Shown: positions 33,648 through 52,225, counted from the first letter of the stretch. The stretch: DNA of 64,000 bases from Acanthochromis polyacanthus (GCF_021347895.1 NC_067118.1:41721255-41785254); one strand, 5' to 3'. The notes: generated by a model from the sequence alone, not told the origin. A program made the numbers and translations.

Positions 33648-36600
33648 GATCTATAAAAATTGGGTAAGATGTTATGCTTTCATAAGTGATCCAAATGTGA
33701 CAAAACCATCATGGTTTACCATGTCGTCCAAAATGTGACAAAATTGTCATAGTTTAGTATGTCGTCCAAAATGTGACAAAAACGTCATAGTTTAGTATGT
33801 CGTCCAAAATATGACAAAAACGTCATAGTTTAGTATGTCGTCCAAAATGCGACAACAATGTCATAGTTTAGTATGTCGTCCAAAATGTGACAAAAACGTC
33901 ATAGTTTAGTATGCCGTCCAAAATATGACAAAATCGTCATAGTTTAGTATGTCGTCCAAAATGAGAAAAAAATGTCATAGTTTAGCATGTGGTCCAAAAT
34001 GTGACAATAATGTCATAGTTTAGCATGTCGTCCAAAATGTGACTAAATCATCATAGTTTACCATGTGGTCCAAAATGTGACAAAAACGTCATAGTTTAGT
34101 ATGTCGTCCAAAATGAGAAAAAAATGTCATAGTTTAGCATGTCGTCCAAAATGTGACAATAATGTCATAGTTTAGCATGTCGTCCAAAATGTGACTAAAT
34201 CATCATAGTTTACCATGTGGTCCAAAATGTGACAAAAACGTCATAGTTTAGTATGTCGTCCAAAATATGACAAAAACGTCATAGTTTAGTATGTGGTCCA
34301 AAATGCGACAAAAACGTCATAGTTTAGTATGTCGTCCAAAATGAGAAAAAAATGTCATAGTTTAGCATGTCGTCCAAAATGTGACTAAATCGTCATAGTT
34401 TACCATGTGGTCCAAAATGTGACAAAAACGTCATAGTTTAGTATGTCGTCCAAAATATGACAAAAACGTCATAGTTTAGTATGTGGTCCAAAATGCGACA
34501 AAAACGTCATAGTTTAGTATGTCGTCCAAAATGCGACAAAAACGTCATAGTTTAGTATGTCGTCCAAAATGTGACAAAATCGTCATAGTTTAGTATGTCA
34601 TCCAAAATGTGACAAAATCGTCATAGTTTAGTATGTCGTCCAAAATGTGACAAAAACGTCATAGTTTAGTATGTCGTCCAAAATACGACAAAAACGTCAT
34701 AGTTTAGTATGTGGTCCAAAATGTGACAAAATTGTCATAGTTTAGTATGTCGTCCAAAATGTGACAAAATCGTCATAGTTTAGTATGTCGTCCAAAATGT
34801 GACAAAATCGTCATAGTTTAGTATGTCGTCCAAAATGTGACAAAAACGTCATAATTTAGTATGTCGTCCAAAATGTGACAAAAACGTCATAGTTTAGTAT
34901 GTCGTCCAAAATGTGACAAAAACGTCATAGTTTAGTATGTCGTCCAAAATGTGACAAAAACGTCATAGTTTAGTATGTGGTCCAAAATGTGACAAAAACG
35001 TCATAGTTTTGTATGTTGTTCAAAATGTGAAAAAAATGTCATAGTTTAGTATGTCGTCCAAAATGTGACAAAAATGTCATCGTTTAGCATGTCGTCCAAA
35101 ATGTGACAAAATTGTCATAGTTTAGTATGTCGTCCAAAATGTGACTAAATCGTCATAGTTTAGTATGTCGTCCAAAATATGACAAAACCGTCATAGTTTA
35201 GTATGTGGTCCAAAATGTGACAAAATCGTCATAGTTTAGTATGTCGTCCAAAATGTGACACAAACGTCATAGTTTAGTATGTGGTCCAAAATGTGACAAA
35301 AACGTCATAGTTTAGTATGTGGTCCAAAATGTGACAAAAACGTCATAGTTTTGTATGTTGTTCAAAATGTGAAAAAAATGTCATAGTTTAGCATGTCGTC
35401 CAAAATGTGACTAAATCGTCATAGTTTAGTATGTCGTCCAAAATATGACAAAAACGTCATAGTTTTGTATGTGGTCCAAAATGTGACAAAAACGTCATAG
35501 TTTAGTATGCCGTCCAAAATGCGACAAAAATGTCATAGTTTAGTATGTCGTCCAAATGTGACAAAAACGTCATAGTTTAGTATGTGGTCCAAAATGTGAC
35601 AAAAACGTCATAGTTTAGTATGTCGTCCAAAATGTGACACAAACGTCATAGTTTAGTATGTGGTCCAAAATGTGACAAAAACGTCATCGTTTAGTATGTC
35701 GTCCAAAATGTGACAAAAACGTCATAGTTTAGTATGTGGTCCAAAATATGACAAAAACGTCATCGTTTAGTATGTCGTCCAAAATGTGACACAAACGTCA
35801 TAGTTTAGTATGTGGTCCAAAATGTGACAAAAACGTCATCGTTTAGTATGTCGTCCAAAATGTGACACAAACGTCATAGTTTAGTATGTGGTCCAAAATG
35901 TGACAAAAACGTCATCGTTTAGTATGTCGTCCAAAATGTGACAAAAACGTCATAGTTTTGTATGTTGTTCAAAATGTGAAAAAAATGTCATAGTTTAGCA
36001 TGTCGTCCAAAATGTGACTAAATCGTCATAGTTTAGTATGTCGTCCAAAATATGACAAAAACGTCATAGTTTAGTATGTGGTCCAAAATGTGACAAAAAC
36101 GTCATAGTTTAGTATGCCGTCCAAAATGCGACAAAAATGTCATAGTTTAGTATGTCGTCCAAAATGTGACAAAAATGTCATAGTTTAGTATGTCGTCCAA
36201 AATGAGAAAAAAATGTCATAGTTTAGTATGTGGTCCAAAATGCGACAAAAATGTCATAGTTTAGTATGTCGTCCAAAATGAGAAAAAATGTCATAGTTTA
36301 GTATGCCGTCCAAAATGCGACAAAAACGTCATAGTTTAGTATGCCGTCCAAAATGCGACAAAAATGTCATAGTTTAGTATGTCGTCCAAAATGTGACAAA
36401 AACGTCATAGTTTAGTATGTGGTCCAAAATGTGACAAAAACGTCATAGTTTAGTATGTCGTCCAAAATGTGACACAAACGTCATAGTTTAGTATGTGGTC
36501 CAAAATGTGACAAAAACGTCATAGTTTCGTATGTGGTCCAAAATGTGACAAAAACGTCATAGTTTAGTATGTCGTCCAAAATGTGACACAAACGTCATAG

Positions 36601-37438
36601 TTTAGTATGTGGTCCAAAATGTGACAAAAACGTCATAGTTTAGTATGTGGTCCAAAATGTGACAAAAACGTCATAGTTTTGTATGTTGTTCAAAATGTGA
36701 AAAAAATGTCATAGTTTAGCATGTCGTCCAAAATGTGACAAAAACGTCATAGTTTAGTATGTGGTCCAAAATGTGACAAAAACGTCATAGTTTAGTATGT
36801 GGTCCAAAATGTGACAAAAACGTCATAGTTTAGTATGTCGTCCAAAATATGACAAAAACGTCATAGTTTAGTATGTGGTCCAAAATGTGACAAAAACGTC
36901 ATAGTTTAGTATGCCGTCCAAAATGCGACAAAAATGTCATAGTTTAGTATGTCGTCCAAAATGTGACAAAAATGTCATAGTTTAGTATGTCGTCCAAAAT
37001 GAGAAAAAAATGTCATAGTTTAGTATGTGGTCCAAAATGCGACAAAAATGTCATAGTTTAGTATGTCGTCCAAAATGAGAAAAAAATGTCATAGTTTAGT
37101 ATGTGGTCCAAAATATTACAAAAACGTCATAGTTTAGTATGTCGTTCAAAATGTGAAAAAAATGTCATAGTTTAGTATGTCGTCCAAAATGCGACAAAAA
37201 TGTCATAGTTTAGTATGTCGTCCAAAATGAGAAAAAAATGTCATAGTTTAGTATGTGGTCCAAAATGTGACAAAATCGTCATAGTTTTGTATGTCGTCCA
37301 AAATGAGAAAAAATGTCATAGTTTAGCATGTCGTCCAAAATATGACAAAAACGTCCTAGTTTAGTATGTCATCCAAAACATTGATAAAATGTCATAGTTT
37401 AGTATGTTGTCCAAAATATGGATAAAACGTCATAGTTT

Positions 37439-37612
37439 CCTCCGCCAAGGAGGTTATGTGACACCTGGCGTTTGTGTGTGTGTCTGTCTGTCTGTTAGCA
37501 AGATAACTCAAAAACGCCTTTGCAGATTCACATTAAATTTTCAGGGGATGTAGACTATGATAAGAGGAAGAGCTGATTTAATTTTGGTGGCAATCCTGAA
37601 AGGATTCTGGAT
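37439..37612 (+). repeat. dispersed repeat inside satellite, copy 2
   Basis: Near-identical to 32838-33010, offset 4601 bp. Confidence 0.8.
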
Positions 37613-37700
37613 CACTTTGAATTTTTTAGTATGTTTTCATATGTGGTCCAAAATAGGACAAAAACATCATAGGTTAGTATGTCGTCCAACAAATTTGAGC

Positions 37701-37860
37701 AAGGTGTCCAGATAGCTCAACTGGTTAAGAAGGTGATACATAAACACAACTGTGTCAGAGATGCAGGCTCAATTCCAGCTCATACTCCTTTACTGCATGG
37801 GTTTCCTGTTTTCCTCTCGATCCTTGGCGGAGGTCTGCACTCTCTGAGTGCTTTTCCTGT
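37701..37860 (+). mobile_element. tRNA-derived SINE-like module A, copy 2
   Basis: Copy of 33103-33260. The B box reads GGCTCAATTCC (37766-37776), one change from copy 1. Confidence 0.7.
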
Positions 37861-38004
37861 TTAGTATGTCGTCCAAAATATGGATAAAATGTCATAGTTT
37901 AGTATGTCGTCCAAAATATGGATAAAATGTCATAGTTTAGCATGTCGTCCAAAATGTGACAAAATCGTCATACTTTAGTATGTCGTCCAAAACATGGATA
38001 AAAG

Positions 38005-38174
38005 TGACGCCTGTATAGCTCAATGGGTTAAGCAGGTGAACCATGTACAGGGGCTGGTTTTCCATGCAGCGGTTTGGGTTCGATTCCCGCTCACAGTCCT
38101 CTGCTGCATGTTTGTCCTGTATCTCTCTCGCTTCGTCTGTCCAATAAAGTTGAAAAAAGGCCATGATCATGACA
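38005..38174 (+). mobile_element. tRNA-derived SINE module B, copy 2
   Basis: Copy of 33479-33647, offset 4526 bp. The B box GGTTCGATTCC (38077-38087) is a perfect consensus, unlike copy 1. Confidence 0.8.
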
Positions 38175-39089
38175 GTTTAAACACATTGGATAAGATGTTA
38201 TACTTTCATTAGTCATCCAAATGTGACAAAAATGTCATAATTTAGTATGTCTTCCAGAATATGAAAAAACCGTCATAGTTTAGTATGTCGTCCAAAATAT
38301 GACTAAAACGTCATAGTTTAGTATGTCGTCCAAAATGTGACAAAATCGTCATAGTTTAGTATGTCGTCCAAAATGTGGACAAAAACGTCATAGTTTAGTT
38401 TGTTGTCCAAAATGTGACAAAAACATCATAGTGTTGTATGTCGTCCAAAATATGACAAAAACATCATAGTTTAGTATGTCGTCCAAAATATGAAAAAAAT
38501 GTCATAGTTTAGTTTGTCGTCCAAAATGTGACAAAAACGTCATAGTTTAGTTTGTCGTCCAAAATGTGACAAAAACGTCATAGTTTAGTATGTCGTCCAA
38601 AATGTGACAAAAACGTCATAGTTTAGTATGTCGTCCAAAATGTGACAAAAACGTCATAGTTTAGTTTGTCGTCCAAAATATGACTAAAACGTCATAGTTT
38701 AGTTTGTCGTCCAAAATATGAAAAAAATGTCATAGTTTAGTATGTGGTCCAAAATATGAAAAAAATGTCATAGTTTAGTATGTGGTCCAAAATATGAAAA
38801 AAAATGTCATAGTTTAGTTTGTCGTCCAAAATATGACTAAAACGTCATAGTTTAGTTTGTCGTCCAAAATATGAAAAAAATGTCATAGTTTAGTATGTGG
38901 TTCAAAATGTGACAAAAATGTCATAGTTTAGTATGTGGTCCAAAATATGAAAAAAAATGTCATAGTTTAGTATGTCGTCCAAAATGTGACTAAAACGTCA
39001 TAGTTTAGTATGTCGTCCAAAATATGACAAAAACATCATAGTTTAGTTTGTCGTCCAAAATATGGATGAAATGTCATAGCTTAGTAGGT

Positions 39090-41075
39090 TTTTAAATGAG
39101 GATGCTGTTGAGAGGTTCTCTGCATTGTTTGACCTATGCTTTCTAGCTGGTCATTGTGATGCAGATGTCTTAATTGGTGCTTTCAGTAGTCACTGTTTGG
39201 ACATTTTACACAAAGTGGCACCTGTGAAGGCAAATCAGATCTCTCCTAAAAACCATTGTGCCTGGATTGATGAATCCATCAAAAGTTTTCAGAGAATCTG
39301 TCGGAAGACAGAACGGCTGTGGAAGTCAACTAAACTTGAGGTTCACAGGTTGCACGTTAAGGAATTAAGGGCATCCTTAATGAAGAGCTGAGAAATGCCA
39401 GAATGCAATTCTTTTCTCAGTTAATTACTCGGAAAAACAAAACCAATTGTTTGACATTTCTCTTTCAACTGGTGTTGTTCCCAGCTTTTTTAAACATGCT
39501 GTTGTTGAGCCTATAATTAAGAAGCCCAGTTTGGACCCATCACATTCTAAGAATTATAGGCCTATCTCTAAACTTCCGTTCTTGGCAAAAAAAAAATTAA
39601 AAAGCTGTAGCGAAGCAACTGACAGATTTTCTGCAAGATCATGACATCTTTGATAAATTTCCGCAAAAGCATTCTACTGAAACAGCATTGCTGAAGGTCT
39701 CAAGTGACATTATGATGTCAGCCGACTCAGGAGATTGTACAGTCCCGATCTGTCATCTGCTTTCGACACTGTAGATCATTCTATTCTGATCAACAGACTC
39801 CGTGATAGGGTGGGGTTGTCTGGTTTAGTTTTAAAGTGGTTCTCCTCATATCTGTCAAACAGAACTTTTAGTGTTTGTGTGAACCAGATTATGTCTGACA
39901 CGGCATTATCATGTGGGGTACCGCAGGGCTCAGTCCTTGGACCTATTCTGTTCCTCCTGTATATTCTTCCTCTAGGTGACATAATCAGGCAGTTCAGAGA
40001 TGTCTCCTACCATTTGTATGCGGATGACATCCAGCTTTACTGTTCTTTTAAACCTACTGAGCTTTATAAACTGTCCTCATTAACCGACTGCTTGACCAGC
40101 ATCAAGCAGTGGTTGACAGACAATTTCTTGCAGCTAAATTCTGCTAAAACAGAAATTTTAATAGCTGCAGCTAAAGGAACAGCTCCAGAAATAAAGAGGC
40201 ACATTGGAGAGGCTCATTTGTTAAACCTAGTCTTTGGAGTCACATTTGACTCAGAAATGTCTCTGAATCAACATTCAAAGCAGCTAACTAAGAATTGCTT
40301 CTTTCATTTCAGGAACATTGCCAGACTGAGAGCTCTAGTGTCCAAAACTGAACTAGAAATGATTATACATGCTTTTATTTCCTCTACATTGGATTTTTGC
40401 AACAGCCTTTTTACCTGTTTAAATAAAAAGGAGCTTGGGCGTCTTCAATCCATACAGAATGCTTCTGCCCGGCTTTTAACTCACACTCACAAAAGAGCTC
40501 ACATCACCCCTGTCTTGGCATCTCTCCACTGGTTACCTGTTTATTTTAGAATTCATTTTAAAATTTTAGTCCTTACTTTTAGACCTCTGCATAATCAAGC
40601 TCCCTCTTACATCTCTGACCTTATTGTTCCTCATTGTGCACTGAGGTCCTCAGGTCAGAGATTGTTGTCTGTTCCACGCACGCTTTTTAGGACTAGAGGT
40701 GACCGATGTTTTCAGGCAGTCGCTCCCAGACTGTGGAATGTGCTGCCTGTCTCCTTAAGATGCATAGACTCATCTGTTTCTTTTAAAAAGCAGCTGAAAA
40801 CGTTTTTATACAAGCAGGCTTTTAGTTGAGAGAGGGCTTTTATGTGGACAATTTTATGTGATTTTACATGTGTGATTTTACATGTGATTTTACGTGTATG
40901 ATTTTTATGTGTGTGATTTTATGAGCAATGTGGCTTTACATCGTATTATTTTACTGTACTTTTATGTCTTATTTTTCTTTTTCTTTCAATGTAAAGCACC
41001 TTGTGATTTTTATATCTGTGAAAAGTGCTATATAAATAATCTTTACTTATTTACTTACTTACTTATTTCATCATA
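39090..41075 (+). mobile_element. L2-type non-LTR retrotransposon, 5'-truncated and broken
   Basis: The body encodes a degraded pre-RT region (39093-39391) and an RT piece (NYRPISKLPF near 39552). The main frame 39735-40829 carries RT motif A (DLSSAFDTVDHS), motif B (GVPQGSVLGPILF), motif C (YHLYADDIQLY) and the C-terminal SVPRTLFRTRGDRCFQAV. The 3' tail TGTAAAGCACCTTGTGATTT and GTGCTATATAAATAAT ends in TTACTTACTTACTTA, as in fish L2 elements. The endonuclease domain is absent and frameshifts separate the upstream parts, so it is not functional. Confidence 0.9.
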
Positions 41076-41320
41076 TGGCATGTTTTTAGGACATGCTGAA
41101 AAAATGTCATTTTTTTTCGACATAGTATACTATAGCGTTTTTTTTTTTGGACAAAATTCATGATGATTTTTTTTTTTTTCATAGAGACCTGCTCTTTGGT
41201 GTTTTTCACAGCCTACTTTACATTATTTCATCATATGGCATGTTTTAATGTCATTTTTTTTAACATAATATAGTATGGTGTTTTTGTTTGTACTGAAGCT
41301 CAGATGCAGTAAAGGAGAAT
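41076..41320 (-). repeat. diverged satellite monomers, opposite orientation
   Basis: CGACATAGTATACTATAGCG (41119-41138), with GGAC following its T-run at 41148-41151, and AACATAATATAGTATGGTG near 41264 resemble the reverse complement of the 38-bp monomer. TATTTCATCATATGGCATG occurs twice (about 41064 and 41224). Confidence 0.5.
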
Positions 41321-42220
41321 GGCAAGGCAAGGCAAATTTATTTATATAGCACATTTCAACAACAAGGCGATTCAATGTGCTTGAATGCAGGCGAATGAGT
41401 GGCTTTAGAATGCTTTTATTTACAGAACAGGAAAATGAACAATGGACTCCACCTAACTACCGACATCTAGACACAGAAGTGAGACAAAACCAGATACCCT
41501 CCAGCGGACAGGCGGACTAAATACACGGACTAAGGTAACACAATGAAGCAGGCCCCATGTATGATAATACCAAGGCAGAAATACTAGTTTAAACACAAAT
41601 CCACTGAACAGGAAAATATTAACAAGAGTACTCGACTAACAGTAATCCACATATAGAAACCCCAAGGCAGGAATACCACTAACACGAAGCTAGGAAACAA
41701 GTGGTTACAAACCCGAAGGTTTTTATTATTAGACCAGAATTAAACGAACAATATTCTGAATGAACAAAGAAGCCACTTGGAACTAACAGAACCATCTCAC
41801 ATATACAGGTCTAACAATAAAGTCTGGTACTGCGTGGGTTTGTATTTAAGTGGGTTTAGAGGCGTCAGGTTCAGGCCAGTCAAGGGAGGGGTAGCGGACC
41901 CCGGAATGGTGGGCAGCCAGTGGTGGCCTGGCTGGCGTCCGTAGTGGCGAGACGGCAGGGGTGGATCCAGATTAATTTTAGTGGGGGGGGCATATGGGGG
42001 TACAACAGATATTTTTTGGCAGGGGGGGGCACCAAAAAGTTGTCAGAAAAAATGAAAGTTGCTACAGACCTCTCGCTTTTACAGAGTATTTTTCATGTTG
42101 TTGTTTTATTTTTACTCTTTAACCCAATAGGAAAGCTTTCACATCGTCTTCCACCTGGACTGGTTTGGTCGGGAGCATGAGCAACAAACATGTGAAAAAG
42201 GGAGGTTTGTTTGTCAGAAA
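41321..42220. other. repeat-derived intergenic sequence
   Basis: GGCAAGGCAAGGCAAATTTA then TTTATATAGCACATTTCAAC (41323-41365) resembles a reversed LINE 3' tail common in fish. The rest, including a G-rich segment at 41880-42040, is unidentified repeat-like DNA. Confidence 0.5.
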
Positions 42221-42224
42221 GATT

Positions 42225-42659
42225 ATAAGAATACTTCAGGAAGAAAATTCCTTAAAGGTTTCCCTTAAAATTTTTATTTAAAAAAATAATAATTTGGCAA
42301 GAAAATTCTTGTAAATATTTTCAATAAATGAGTAAAAATCCTCCAAAAAAATCCTAAAAATATCGAAAGTGATTACATACATATCAGTAAAACTCCTAAA
42401 ATTTTCTTCAAGAACATTCATTAAAAAAAAAATCTGCCAAAATCTGGGGAAATTCACTGGATTTTGGTAGATTTTTTGTGAATGTTCTTAAACATTTTTT
42501 GACATTTCTTTTTTCCCCACAAAATAATGTTCAAAGATTTCCCCAAAATGTTGAAAATGTGGACATCAAAAGTTTCACTGTGAATATATATATATATTTT
42601 CCATATTTTCAAACTCCAAAATGGGTCAGTTTTGACCCGCAGGACGACACGAAGGTTAA
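42225..42659. mobile_element. piggyBac-like MITE, copy 1
   Basis: Ends in GTCAGTTTTGACCCGCAGG, then GAAGG and TTAA (42656-42659). Read inward this is TTAACCTTCGTGTCGTCC, fitting a TTAA target with a CCYT terminus. The interior shares GGCAAGAAAATTCTTGTAAA and an imperfect palindrome with copies at 51696 and 56319. The left end is unclear. Confidence 0.65.
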
Positions 42660-42989
42660 GAAGATACCATCTATGAAATTGGTAGCTTTAAGTTTGACAT
42701 GAAATACACAAAGGAAAAGTCTTCAGAGGTTTTATGTATCAAAGCTGTCTAGAAAATGACAGTATTTAGAATACAGGCAACTTTAAAATCCTTAAATCCT
42801 TAAAAATGCAGCATTCTAAAGCAGTTCCAGCTGACGATGTGGGCCAGTAAAAACACTGGATCAGGCTGAAGATGTGGAGTTTAAATACAGAGAAAATAGA
42901 CACGTGACACCAATGAGGTAAATGGGATCAAATGAACAACAGGCTTCAGATTATTTCCAGTGATCATCAGGAGAGGGGGTCTGTTCACT

Positions 42990-43198
42990 CCTAACACCTG
43001 TTCTTGTTATGAGCTGGTGTCCCTTTAAGAGGAAGGAGCTGAGGGGGGAAGTGAAGCAGGAGCAGCCACTTCCTCGTTCCCCTCACAATCAAAACATTAT
43101 TCGTGCGCAATGGGTGAGACTGCATCCACGGAAGGACGTTTTCTCATCTAGCAGTGTGCGCACATCGTCCAAGCTCCACGAACTGCGTCCGCTCCACC
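42990..43198 (+). promoter_or_regulatory. tprg1l: probable tprg1l promoter/5'UTR
   Basis: Sequence becomes CpG-rich from about 43090 up to the start codon. An upstream ATG at 43110 opens a 13-residue uORF ending TAG at 43149-43151, if it lies in the mRNA. No TATA box was identified. Confidence 0.4.
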
Positions 43199-49858
<6,660 letters not shown>

Positions 49859-51695
49859 AACCCGCAGTTTGTCTGAATCCCAACCCATGTGTCTGTGTTC
49901 CAGTGCACTGTCTGAGGGAGGCCACGGTGTAACGTACAACCTGTCTGTGTGTGTGAGTGGAGCCCATGAGACGTCGGTGTCATAGACGAGTGGTCAGCCT
50001 GCTGTAGGTAAAGGACGCGCAGCGCTGCATGGACCGTCTGCCCAATTGGTTTTTTTGTGCCCCCAGTTGCTTTCCATCAAAGAGCTGAACGCAGATCTGC
50101 ACCCGCATCGGCCTCCAGGACCGCATGGCGATCTGACCGACGCTGGAGATGAAGGACAAGCGCTTAATTTAGATGGAGCTTCTCATAGTCTCATGCTTCT
50201 TATTTAACCACTGAATGGCAGACTGACAGAACATTTAGATTTTGACAGAAGATCGCTCTTATTAGGGTTAAATGTGTGCTTTTGTTCAGGCTTTATTTCT
50301 GGAGAGCAGTGAAAACATAACATTAGCCAAGACTATGCTCCCTAGAATCTGTTCCCTGTCTGCTACATGACTTGGTTTGACATGAAAGATGCCATTATTC
50401 AGATCATAAAGCCATAGGGTAGCTTCTTAGAATGAAAAGCAGCAAACAGATGGTGTTTAACAGTCGTGCCACATGATCATTGTAATAAATGTTACAATAG
50501 GAAAGCTGGAATTGAAGAGTCGGCACTCGTTTGCTGCAGAGCTCCGGGCTCGGCTTTGCTACTCCTACAGGTGGAATACATTTATCAGCATCCATGAAAC
50601 CTGTTGAGTGGGAAATGCTAAACCACATGTTGAGATCCTCCAGTGTTTTGTTCTCCGTGTCTGTATTTACTTAAACGATGACTTTGATCAGAATAGTGAG
50701 CTGCATTACCTCCAATAGCAGAGCTGTTCTTGTATGTCACAGATGTTTTATGCAACGTGAACATGTCAGCCACGTTTTTCGGTTTGTGAACTGCCTTAAC
50801 TGTCCTGCTACTTTCATTTGTTTTAAGCATACATTTGCACACAGCTTTGCATTGGTTCCATAGAAATTCTGTGTATTGTCAATCAGATTTAGGCGGTTTT
50901 GCTCCAAACCTATAATACATTATCGTCCAATCAGAGGTTACAGACCACATTTCCGTGCTCAACAACGCCAACAAATTGTGTCCCAAAACCCCCCTTTCTG
51001 GTCTTACTTGTGCATGTTCTCTGCACGTTAAGTTTGCATGACAGATGTTTTTTTTTTTTTTAAAGATATCCTAAGTGGATTTGTAGATACTGATTGTTTT
51101 ATTTATCTGTAGTTACTTTGATGCAGTTAACTCAAAAATGCTTCTAGAAAAGGAATATTTCATCGCCAGTTCTGGAATATTTTATTTAGGGAGATAAAGG
51201 CGATTGCAACAATGTGAATACTTTATGTTCTAAATGTTAGTAGCACAGTAGCCACAATGGAAAATAATGAATTCCTACATGTTTTTGTCGGGGCTGCAGC
51301 TCTCACAGATTGCCGATACAGAAGTGCATTTAGATCACAATCGTACCGTCAAGGATTGAGTATTTACAGTTCAAACGACTGTGCAGTAAAGCCTTTAAAG
51401 GATGAGCTAGCATACAGACGGACGATGCCTTGAGGTCATTAAATTGCTCCTGATGTGTTTGATACTGCCTGTTAAGTTATTGTTTGGATTCTTACTGAGA
51501 CTTCGGCATTGACACAGCAGGTAACAACTTCCATTGTACAGGTGATGATGCAGCGTTTGCAGGTGAAAGATAATGCAACTCGTGTCATGACGAACTGCTT
51601 TAAAGATTTCCCATTGAAGAACCCGTCTCATGTCTTTGTTCATCAAGCACATCCAACACCACAGACACAAGTAGACGCAGGTTTGTGAAGATTGC
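49859..51695 (+). other. tprg1l 3'UTR and intergenic spacer
   Basis: AATAAA at 50484-50489 is a plausible tprg1l poly(A) signal. The remainder up to the MITE is unremarkable. Confidence 0.5.
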
Positions 51696-52225
51696 TTAAA
51701 CTTCTTGTCGTCCTGCAGGTCAAAACTGACCGTTTTAAAGTTTGAAAATGTGGGAAAATATGTATTTTCGCAGTAAAACTTCTGATGTCCATATTTTTAA
51801 CATTTTTGGGAAATTTTTGCACATTTTTTAGTGGAAAAAAAATGTTTAAAATGTTTCTTGAGAACATTTACAAAAAGAAAAATCAACCAAAATTCAGCGA
51901 AATTTGCTGGATTTTGGTTGATTTTTTTAGTGAATGTTCCTGAAGAAAATACTGATATATATATATATATATATATATATGTAATTACTTTAGATATTTT
52001 TAGGATTTTTACTCTTTTTTATTTTAATATATACAATAATTTTCTTGCCAAATTTGGAGATTTGTTTTAAAAATTAAACCTTTAAAGGTATTATTTGAAT
52101 TTTCTTCCTGAAGGTTTTGCAAATTTTTAGAAATTTGAAGAATTTTAAGCTGAATTTCTGGATTTTTTTCAGTCAAGGAAACTATATTTTCTGGTGCCTG
52201 TAAATGAGGACAACAGGAAGGTTAA
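51696..52225. mobile_element. piggyBac-like MITE, copy 2, TTAA-bounded
   Basis: TTAA at 51696-51699 and at 52222-52225 bound the element. Inside the right boundary, read inward, is CCTTCCTGTTGTCCTC. The left has CTTGTCGTCCTGCAGG and TCAAAACTGACC. A central imperfect palindrome lies at about 51880-51930, and an (AT)n run at 51954-51980. Confidence 0.75.

Larger units (their letters stand above)
29282..39085. repeat. 38-bp tandem satellite array, about 9.8 kb
   Basis: The monomer is 38 bp with core motifs TAGTTTAGTATGTCGTCC, AAAATATGAC or AAAATGTGAC, and AAAACGTCATAG, all in one orientation. Allowing for four interruptions (32838-33260, 33479-33650, 37439-37860, 38005-38175) there are roughly 220 monomers by estimate. 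Neighbouring monomers differ at one or two positions. No open frame longer than 60 codons occurs outside the interruptions. Its position between prdm16 and tprg1l is intergenic. Confidence 0.97.

Noticed and set aside
33078..33656. Open frames of 61-77 codons within the satellite (and copies at 37679-38212)
   Set aside because: They are translations of the tRNA-derived SINE modules and adjoining monomers.
29282..39085. CRISPR array
   Set aside because: Repeats are contiguous 38-bp monomers without unique spacers, in a vertebrate genome.
39735..40829. 364-codon frame as a host gene
   Set aside because: It carries LINE reverse transcriptase motifs A, B and C, is truncated, and ends in an L2-type tail.
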